Shown piece by piece: positions 58,490 through 64,000 of a stretch of DNA of 64,000 nt (positions are counted from its first letter, which is position 1; each line of letters begins with the position of its first letter). Under the pieces are notes generated by a model that made no database searches, was not told the origin of the DNA, and saw only the letters and a program-made list of their open reading frames with translations. The DNA comes from Palsa-1447 sp964414785 (lineage in GTDB: Bacteria > Verrucomicrobiota > Verrucomicrobiia > Opitutales > Opitutaceae), in contig CAYPXZ010000015.1 in NCBI GenBank assembly GCA_964414785.1, positions 1 through 64,000 on the forward strand, given 5' to 3'. Position numbers and translations under genes: made by a program.

Positions 58490-60019
58490 CTAGGTCCGGG
58501 CCGCGGAGGGCTGGGGTGTCGCCGGGTGCGGCGTAATGGCCCGGTAGTGCTCGAAGACCGCATACATCAGCTCCAGGGGAACCTGGCCAAGCGCGGGCAT
58601 GACGAGCGCCGGATTGCCGCCGTGGGCCGCGCCGTCGAAGAAGTCCCGCGCCCTCATCCACGCCGGAAACGAGCCCCCCACAATCCTCCCGAAGCACTCT
58701 CCCTCCTGCTTCACTCGGGCGCCTAGGCCGTTCACCCCGGCGGCGCACAGAAGCGCCAGGTGCGGCCCCGAGAACTCGGCGGTGGCCGCGACCGGCCGCC
58801 GGTCGAACAGCTGAAACACATACTCGGCGGTCTCGGCGTCGGGATGCCTCACCAGGTGGGCCGCGATCAGGGTCACGACGGGGGCGGACGCGCCCTGCTC
58901 CAAGAGGTATGCGATTTCCTTCCGGACCAGGAGGTGCCAGCCCATTCCGGCGTAGGCGTCGAGCTTCAGCGCCTCGCGGTCGTAGGAGTTGAGGGCCGCT
59001 CCTGCCGGCCCCTCGACAAACGTGGCCACGTCCGATGGGCGCCCGAGCTCGATGAGCCGTGTGAGCGAGAAATAGAGCTCGAGCGCCGATGTCGCGCCGC
59101 CCATGTAGAGCTGGACGACCCTCAGGCGCTGCTCGGGGCTGCCCGTGCGGATGGACCTGTCGAGGGAGAACACCGACCGCGCCTCCTCCGGGATGCGCGC
59201 CGGGCCTGAGAGGAGCCTGTCGATCTCGGCGGGGTCCCCGGTCATCCTCTCGGAGAAGACTAGGGCCTGGGTCCACGCCGGGACCCGCTTCGCTCCCTCC
59301 CTCAGCATCCGGGACGAGAGGCCCGCCACGGAGGCGAAGTCGCCGCGCGCGATGAGGGCCCTGACCCAGTCCTCGCCCACCGATTCGAAATTGGCGCGGT
59401 CCTGGTCAAGCAGGCGCGCGTAGATCGCGTCCGAGTAGTCGGGGTTCCCGATCTGCGTGAGTTGCGCCAGGAGCCGGGCCACGGCCAGGTTGTCGGGGTC
59501 CAGCGCGTAGGCCTGGCTCAGGGCGAGGTAGCTCTGGCGGATGTCGCCCGCGTCAAAGCTCCGCAGCGCCATGCGGTAAAAATAATCGGCTCTCGCCCCG
59601 TGGATCCGCTTCCAGGCGGGCGGCCATGCGACGACGCGCAGGGGCACCCGGTAGCCGATCATCCGAAACCCGGCAAAGGCTGCGAGCACGGCGAGGCAGG
59701 CGGCGGCCGCGGCGGAGCCGGCGTACAGCAGCACCGCCCGCCCCCAGAAGGGGCGGACCGCGGAGGCATTGACCGAGCACACCCGCCTCCCGTCCGGGGC
59801 CGTCGCAAGCAGCGGGCAAAGCCTGTGGAAACGCCCCCGGTCGCTCCAGCCGGCGCATGCCTCGCATCCTGTCTCCCCGGCAAGCCCTGAATCGCTGGGA
59901 TGCTGGCACGGGGCCGCACCGGAAGCGCCCCGGAGCCGGAACAGCGACTTGCGCAGGTTCCAGTACAGATGCCCCCAATAAAGCCGGCCGAGGTCGCCGA
60001 ACCATCCCGTCATCCGCAA
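58490..60019 (-). CDS. Membrane-anchored protein with TPR-like repeats and cysteine-rich N terminus
   Basis: A 509-residue protein. Residues about 38-85 hold five cysteines spread as C..C..C-x2-C..C (CQHPSD, GCEACAG, RLCPLL, RVCSV), a possible zinc ribbon. One transmembrane helix (about 93-117, LLYAGSAAAAACLAVLAAFAGF) follows. The rest is helical; YFYRMALRSFDAGDIRQSYL and ALSQAYALDPDNLAVARLLA are TPR-like. No family is recognised. It may assemble partners at the membrane. It converges with 57527-58480. Confidence 0.7.
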   Translation of the reverse strand: MRMTGWFGDLGRLYWGHLYWNLRKSLFRLRGASGAAPCQHPSDSGLAGETGCEACAGWSDRGRFHRLCPLLATAPDGRRVCSVNASAVRPFWGRAVLLYAGSAAAAACLAVLAAFAGFRMIGYRVPLRVVAWPPAWKRIHGARADYFYRMALRSFDAGDIRQSYLALSQAYALDPDNLAVARLLAQLTQIGNPDYSDAIYARLLDQDRANFESVGEDWVRALIARGDFASVAGLSSRMLREGAKRVPAWTQALVFSERMTGDPAEIDRLLSGPARIPEEARSVFSLDRSIRTGSPEQRLRVVQLYMGGATSALELYFSLTRLIELGRPSDVATFVEGPAGAALNSYDREALKLDAYAGMGWHLLVRKEIAYLLEQGASAPVVTLIAAHLVRHPDAETAEYVFQLFDRRPVAATAEFSGPHLALLCAAGVNGLGARVKQEGECFGRIVGGSFPAWMRARDFFDGAAHGGNPALVMPALGQVPLELMYAVFEHYRAITPHPATPQPSAART

Positions 60020-60089
60020 AATCTGTGTCCCGCGGCGATCACCGGCAAACGCAAAGTGGGTCGCCGGGCGAGGGGGTCTCCACGGCCGC

Positions 60090-60680
60090 CTATTTCTCGG
60101 ACTCCAGCAGCTTCTTGAGCTTGCTCACCTTGGGGCGGATCACGACCGAGCAATACCCCTCATTGGGGTGCTTGGCGAAATAGTCCTGGTGGTAGTCCTC
60201 CGCAGGCCAGAACTTGGCCAAGGGGACTATCTCGGTCGTGATGGGGTCCGAGTAGGCCTTCTGGGCCTGGGCCTTGGATTTCTCCGCCGCGTCCTTCTGG
60301 GAGGCGTCGGCATAGAGGATGATCGAGCGGTACTGGCTCCCCATGTCATTGCCCTGCCCGCCGACCTGGGTCGGGTTGTGGACGTGCCAGAAGTAGTTCA
60401 GGACCCGGTCGAGCGAGACGACCGCCGGGTCAAAATCGATCTTAACGACCTCGGCGTGCCCCGTCTCCTCGGTGCAGACGTCCTGGTAGCTGGGATTGGC
60501 CACCGTGCCCCCGGAGTACCCGCACGTGACGTGGGTCACGCCGGGCAGGAGCTTGTAGGTCGCGTCAAGGCACCAGAAGCATCCCCCTCCCAGCACGACG
60601 GAGTCGGCCTTGGCCACGTTTGTGAATAAAGTCATTGAGATGAGGATGGAGAGTGAAAGGATGTTTTGAAGGCGGGACAT
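60090..60680 (-). CDS. msrA: Peptide methionine-S-sulfoxide reductase, exported
   Basis: A 196-residue MsrA with the catalytic GCFWC (nucleophile C34), GYSGGTVANPSYQDVC, VKIDFDP and FWHVHNPTQ. The N-terminal hydrophobic stretch (ILSLSILISMTLFTNVAKA) predicts export, so it repairs oxidised methionine of periplasmic or surface proteins. The gene lies 23 bases after msrB on the same strand, an operon of two exported sulfoxide reductases. Confidence 0.95.
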   Translation of the reverse strand: MSRLQNILSLSILISMTLFTNVAKADSVVLGGGCFWCLDATYKLLPGVTHVTCGYSGGTVANPSYQDVCTEETGHAEVVKIDFDPAVVSLDRVLNYFWHVHNPTQVGGQGNDMGSQYRSIILYADASQKDAAEKSKAQAQKAYSDPITTEIVPLAKFWPAEDYHQDYFAKHPNEGYCSVVIRPKVSKLKKLLESEK

Positions 60681-60703
60681 GGGGGGCTCGTTGCTGAGTC
60701 GCT

Positions 60704-61321
60704 CTACTTGCCGGCACCCTGGGCCGAGTGGGAGGCCACCCAGGCCTCGTACTGCTTTCGGGGCATGAAGCGCAGCGACGCGGAGTTGATGCAGTACCGC
60801 ATGCCCGTCGGCGGAGGCCCGTCGTCAAAAACGTGGCCCAGGTGCGCACCGTCGGTCGTGCAGTGCACCTCGTCGCGGACCATGCCGAGCGACGCATCCG
60901 TCTGGGCCTGCACAAAGAGGGGCTCGATCGGCTTAGTGAAGCTTGGCCAGCCGGTGCCGCTGTCAAACTTGTCGCGGCTGTCAAAGAGCGGTGTGTCGCT
61001 ACACACGGAGAAATAGACCCCGTCCTCGTGGTTGTCCCAGTATTCGTTGCGGAACGAGGGCTCCGTGCCCTGGAGCCGCGCCACCTGGTACTGGCGCGCC
61101 GTCAGGAGCTGCTGCCACTCCTCATCGGTGTGCCGGACGCTGGCCTTCGACATGTCGATGACCACGTTGGAGGGAAGCCCGCAAGCGGACTTCAGTCCCG
61201 CGGGGGGGCATGCGGCGCCGGAGGGCGTTGCGTCAGCTGGCTTTGTGTTTTTCATCTCGGTGTCGGCAAGCAACATCGCCGTAGCGGCCACAAATGCAAA
61301 TGCGGGAAGGAAGAGTTTCAC
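60704..61321 (-). CDS. msrB: Peptide methionine-R-sulfoxide reductase, exported
   Basis: A 205-residue MsrB with signal peptide (LFLPAFAFVAATAMLLA), TGWPSFTKPIEP, GAHLGHVFDDGPPPTG and the catalytic C177 in RYCINS. The zinc-binding CxxC pairs of the family are each reduced to one cysteine (SVCSDTPLF and HCTTDGAHL), so the zinc site seems lost, as in several Gram-negative MsrBs. Extra cysteines near the N terminus (ACPPAG, SACGLP) may serve as resolving residues; that is inference. It precedes msrA in one operon. Confidence 0.93.
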   Translation of the reverse strand: MKLFLPAFAFVAATAMLLADTEMKNTKPADATPSGAACPPAGLKSACGLPSNVVIDMSKASVRHTDEEWQQLLTARQYQVARLQGTEPSFRNEYWDNHEDGVYFSVCSDTPLFDSRDKFDSGTGWPSFTKPIEPLFVQAQTDASLGMVRDEVHCTTDGAHLGHVFDDGPPPTGMRYCINSASLRFMPRKQYEAWVASHSAQGAGK

Positions 61322-61405
61322 CTGCCGTTAGAGTAACCCATCCGGCCGTTTATTCCAGCGCGGGCCGCCGTCTTGCCATTTGAGGCGCCACGGCCTGCCG
61401 CCCGC

Positions 61406-61840
61406 TCACACGCGCTTGAACAGCTTCTCGATCAGGTCGTGGATCATCTCCGCCGGCGGGTGTCCGAAGACTATCGTCGGCCGGAAATAATGCCCCACCG
61501 CAAGGATCTTGTCGGACCTGGCCGTCCTCACCTGCATGTCTATCTCGATCATGTAGGTGCTGAAATCCCACGTCCACATGTCGTCATACGACACGATGAG
61601 CTCCGTCTCCGGGGGCATCATCGTCAGGGCGCCCGAGGTGGCGTCGTAGCCCATGGCCCGGAGCTGGCGGGCGATCTCGTCGGCGACCCCAAAGCTGTCC
61701 GCGAGCCGGTGCTCGACGAACACGTGCTTGTGGCCGGAAAGGTCCGCCTTGGGCAGCGAGCGCGTCGTAATCTGCGCGCAGCCGCCGAGGACCAGGGCGG
61801 CCGCCAGGGCGAGGAAGGTTCTTAGTCCGTTTTGGTACAT
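61406..61840 (-). CDS. Small lipoprotein of unknown function
   Basis: A 144-residue protein with a lipoprotein signal (LALAAALVLGGC, lipidated C21) and one compact domain: HVFVEHRLADSFGVADEIAR, then YDATSG, ELIVSYDDMWTWDFSTYM, HYFRPTIVFGHPPAEMIHDL. The pattern, a beta strand followed by conserved tryptophans, is like many short DUF lipoproteins (DUF4136-type), but I cannot place it firmly. It probably faces the periplasm. Confidence 0.72.
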   Translation of the reverse strand: MYQNGLRTFLALAAALVLGGCAQITTRSLPKADLSGHKHVFVEHRLADSFGVADEIARQLRAMGYDATSGALTMMPPETELIVSYDDMWTWDFSTYMIEIDMQVRTARSDKILAVGHYFRPTIVFGHPPAEMIHDLIEKLFKRV

Positions 61841-61972
61841 GCGCCTTGCATGACGGGCTTTGAGGTCGTCTGGTTACTCAGGCAAGAAAGAAACAATCGC
61901 CCGGAATGCCGGTCCCCCACCCGGGCAGCCCCCGTGCCAACCCTCCACCAACGCCAACCCAGGAAGCGCCCG

Positions 61973-63118
61973 ATGAGCGCGATCACGCGCTACGTTGTCG
62001 TGCCGCTGATCCTGCTCGCATTGGGAGTCCGGCTCGGGATGACGATCGAGCGCAGCAGGACGAGGCCCGCGCTGCCCCCGGCGGCGCCCCCCGCGGCCAC
62101 CGAGGCGCCAAGGGCCGCTCCGACCCCGCAGCCCTCATCCCCGGTCTTTGATATGACCTGCTCCTTCCAGGACAACATCTACCCGTCGCTCATGCTGTCC
62201 TTCGGCGTGTCGTATCCCGAGTACACCCGCTGCCTCACGATCGCGCTGCGGAACCTGCCTGCATCGGGTTCGCTCCAGCTCAGGGTCGAGTCCGCGCTGT
62301 TCGTCGAGCCGCTCCAGGTCGCGATCAACGGGTCCACCGGGGCGGTCACCGTCAACCCCGAGCTTCCTTGGAGCTTTGACGCGCTGCGCCGCACGGTCCA
62401 GATCGCGCCCCAGGCCTTCGTCGCGTCGCTCCTTGTGGACGGCAAGCCGGCGGCGGAGGCGAGCCTTGTCTGCACCGTCCACTCGGTCAACGAGGCCGTT
62501 TCGCGGATCTTCGTCGGGTCGACGGGCCAGTGGATTGACACGAGCGTGTGCTTCGCGGCGTTCGTCAACGAGGACCACCCCTGGATAAACGCGCTGCTTC
62601 AGGAGGCGGTGGCGAGCGGAGGCGTGCGCGCGTTCACGGGATACCAGAACGGGCCCCAGTCGGCGTCGCAGCAGGTGCAGGCCGTCTGGGACGCGCTTGC
62701 CGCGCGCGGGCTAAGCTACGTGAACGTGGCGACGGACAGCGGCACCTCGCCCCTGGTCGCGACCCAGTACGTCCGCTTCCTCGAGCAGTCCGTCCACGAC
62801 CAGGGCGCCAACTGTGTCGACGCGTCGGTGCTATTCGCGTCGATCCTCAGGCGCATCGGCCTGCGGCCGGTTCTTCTTTTCAGGCCCGGCCACTGCTTTG
62901 CCGGATACTATGACGCCCAGGAGGGCGGACGCCTGGTGGCATTCGAAACGACCAATCTCGGGACGGCGCCGTTCTCGGCGGCCGCGGCGGAGGGTGCGAA
63001 GGAGCTGCAGACGACGCTCCCGTACCTTGGGTCGCCCCAGTACTCGATCGTCGACATCGCTCTCTGCCGCCAGCAGGGGATCAACCCCATCACCTACCAG
63101 CCCGCCGAGCGCAATTGA
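61973..63118 (+). CDS. Transglutaminase-like membrane-anchored protein
   Basis: A 381-residue protein with an N-terminal anchor or signal (YVVVPLILLALGVRLGMT) and a C-terminal transglutaminase-like core: the active cysteine in GANCVDASVLFASILRRIG, histidine in RPGHCFAGYY and an acid in AFETTN. The middle (about 60-230) is beta-rich. ATG 61973 is preferred because the upstream extension is Pro/Arg-rich noise. The family performs peptide hydrolysis or crosslinking outside the membrane. The catalytic triad appears complete; the substrate is unknown. Confidence 0.75.
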   Translation: MSAITRYVVVPLILLALGVRLGMTIERSRTRPALPPAAPPAATEAPRAAPTPQPSSPVFDMTCSFQDNIYPSLMLSFGVSYPEYTRCLTIALRNLPASGSLQLRVESALFVEPLQVAINGSTGAVTVNPELPWSFDALRRTVQIAPQAFVASLLVDGKPAAEASLVCTVHSVNEAVSRIFVGSTGQWIDTSVCFAAFVNEDHPWINALLQEAVASGGVRAFTGYQNGPQSASQQVQAVWDALAARGLSYVNVATDSGTSPLVATQYVRFLEQSVHDQGANCVDASVLFASILRRIGLRPVLLFRPGHCFAGYYDAQEGGRLVAFETTNLGTAPFSAAAAEGAKELQTTLPYLGSPQYSIVDIALCRQQGINPITYQPAERN

Positions 63119-63125
63119 ATGGACC

Positions 63126-64000
63126 CTAGTCGTCGTCGGACCCCGGGAGCTGCCTCACAAACGCCGCGTGGACCGGTGCCGGCATCCGGGACCCGTCGCC
63201 GCGAACGGACTCCCAAATCACCGTGTTCAGGGCCTGCTCGTCGGCCAGGTCCTCCTTCGTGAAGTCGAACCTGGCTGAGAGCGCCGCCTTCCTGCCCGTC
63301 GCCGGGTTGCGCGCGTTGACGTCGACCCGCGCCGCCAGGGCCTTGAAGGGGCTCCCGTCGGACAAAGCCTGGAAACTTGCCCTCATCGGGTTGGCCGCGG
63401 CGTCGAACTGGGACATGGGCCCCATTCCCAGGATCAACTCGATCGTTCGAAGCATCGAGCACGTCGTGTAGGGGGTCGAGTCGACGGCGCCCCGCCTGAC
63501 GAAGCCCCCGGCGATGAGCGCCTCGGTCCGGTGGGCGTCGACGTGGTCGGGACCCGCCTGCGCGTCGTCTTCGACGGAAAAGACAACCGTCTCTTTCCAG
63601 AACCTCGACAGGCTGAGAGCCTCCACGACCCGCCCCAGGGCCTGGTCGTTGTCGGCAACCATGGCTTGGGGGGTCCAGCTGCCGGCCTTGGCGCCGGCGG
63701 TGTGGTCCTGCGGCAGGCGCACGATCTGAAGCCTCGGCATGTCGCCCAGCGCCTCGAACTTGTGCAGCTCGGATATGAACTCGTCAGCGCGATTCCGGTC
63801 CTGGTAGGTGATGTCCCATCCCCGGAACGCCGGATCCAGGTGGCCCTCGAGCGTGGGCAGGTTTGTCCATGCGGGTCCGCCGGCCTTGAGCGGGTTCTCG
63901 GTGAATTCCCCGTAGCTGCGGTAGGAGACGCCCGCCGCGGCGGCGCGGTCCCAGAGGTAGCCGAGTGCCGGCAGGGCCGCGGTGTAGTGGGCCTCCGCCG
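63126..64000 (-). CDS. Alkaline-phosphatase-superfamily phosphoesterase, 5' end outside the window
   Basis: The C-terminal 290 residues of a phosphoesterase family protein (phospholipase C-like). The frame is open up to position 64000, so the start lies beyond the window. GYLWDRAAAAGVSYRSYGEF and the metal-binding cluster EDDAQAGPDHVDAHR are typical of a verrucomicrobial/acidobacterial branch often fused to a YncE-type beta-propeller. Whether such a propeller precedes it cannot be seen. It ends seven bases from the convergent transglutaminase-like gene. Confidence 0.85.
   Translation of the reverse strand, partial: AEAHYTAALPALGYLWDRAAAAGVSYRSYGEFTENPLKAGGPAWTNLPTLEGHLDPAFRGWDITYQDRNRADEFISELHKFEALGDMPRLQIVRLPQDHTAGAKAGSWTPQAMVADNDQALGRVVEALSLSRFWKETVVFSVEDDAQAGPDHVDAHRTEALIAGGFVRRGAVDSTPYTTCSMLRTIELILGMGPMSQFDAAANPMRASFQALSDGSPFKALAARVDVNARNPATGRKAALSARFDFTKEDLADEQALNTVIWESVRGDGSRMPAPVHAAFVRQLPGSDDD

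Overview
The window looks like a high-GC chromosomal segment from a Verrucomicrobium, most likely an Opitutaceae-like soil or gut polysaccharide degrader. The pointers are a TonB-dependent receptor of the Opitutaceae style, a pectin locus built from GH28, CE8, GH105 and DUF4861 genes, TPTPSP-rich secreted proteins, and a minor-pilin set with classical prepilin leaders. The taxonomic call is inference from gene content, not from a marker gene.

Left edge (1-1424): the 3' end of a tRNA-His gene runs off the window. A second copy of the tRNA-His 3' half, from anticodon loop to CCA, lies 1.22 kb away and brackets one lower-GC alpha/beta hydrolase gene. This looks like the remnant of a small integrated element.

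Pectin and hexuronate block (1425-26818): import and catabolism of galacturonate are encoded by an ExuT-like MFS carrier (interrupted only by an artificial scaffold gap), UxaC isomerase, a UxaE-type tagaturonate epimerase, an SDR fructuronate reductase, a KDG kinase and a KDPG aldolase. An IclR regulator sits inside this set. Polymer attack is encoded by two GH28 polygalacturonases, a CE8 pectin esterase, a GH105 hydrolase and a DUF4861 protein. Transport is by a TonB receptor with an adjacent lipoprotein carrying a TonB C-terminal domain, an SSS symporter and an OPA-type MFS carrier. Two separate operator sets can be read in the DNA. A 33-bp composite site appears at two places in the monomer-catabolism region (probably IclR). 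A GGACACGTGTCC palindrome stands before the polygalacturonases, symporter, TonB receptor and second MFS gene (probably LacI). Mannonate dehydratase (uxuA) is not in the window.

Second sugar cluster (26962-31179): an SDR, a cytoplasmic GH88-like unsaturated uronyl hydrolase, a xylose-isomerase-like TIM barrel and a Gfo/Idh/MocA oxidoreductase lie head to tail.

Middle (31314-42418): a zinc-ribbon protein; a sigma-54-type activator with an unusual GAFTDA loop, linked to a two-subunit, Tat-exported molybdenum hydroxylase; a shortened hybrid kinase divergent from an HxlR regulator; EVE and O6-alkylguanine methyltransferase genes; and an envelope-sugar group (GT2, UDP-galactopyranose mutase-like, DUF2298-like membrane protein).

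Surface and transfer region (42536-56354): three minor-pilin-like genes, the second carrying a 369-residue Thr/Ser-Pro tail; a membrane acyltransferase; a YXWGXW-repeat protein; then the most unusual part. A membrane-anchored VirD4/TraG-like ATPase, a secreted Ig-like protein, a diverged helicase-less MobF/TrwC-like relaxase and a second, soluble VirD4-like ATPase follow in order, with a shared TTAGACTTGTCTAA palindrome before the first two genes. No integrase or mating-pore genes accompany them.

Right edge (56370-64000): an aldo/keto reductase, two uncharacterised proteins, exported MsrA and MsrB, a small lipoprotein, a transglutaminase-like protein and the 3' part of a phosphoesterase gene that leaves the window.
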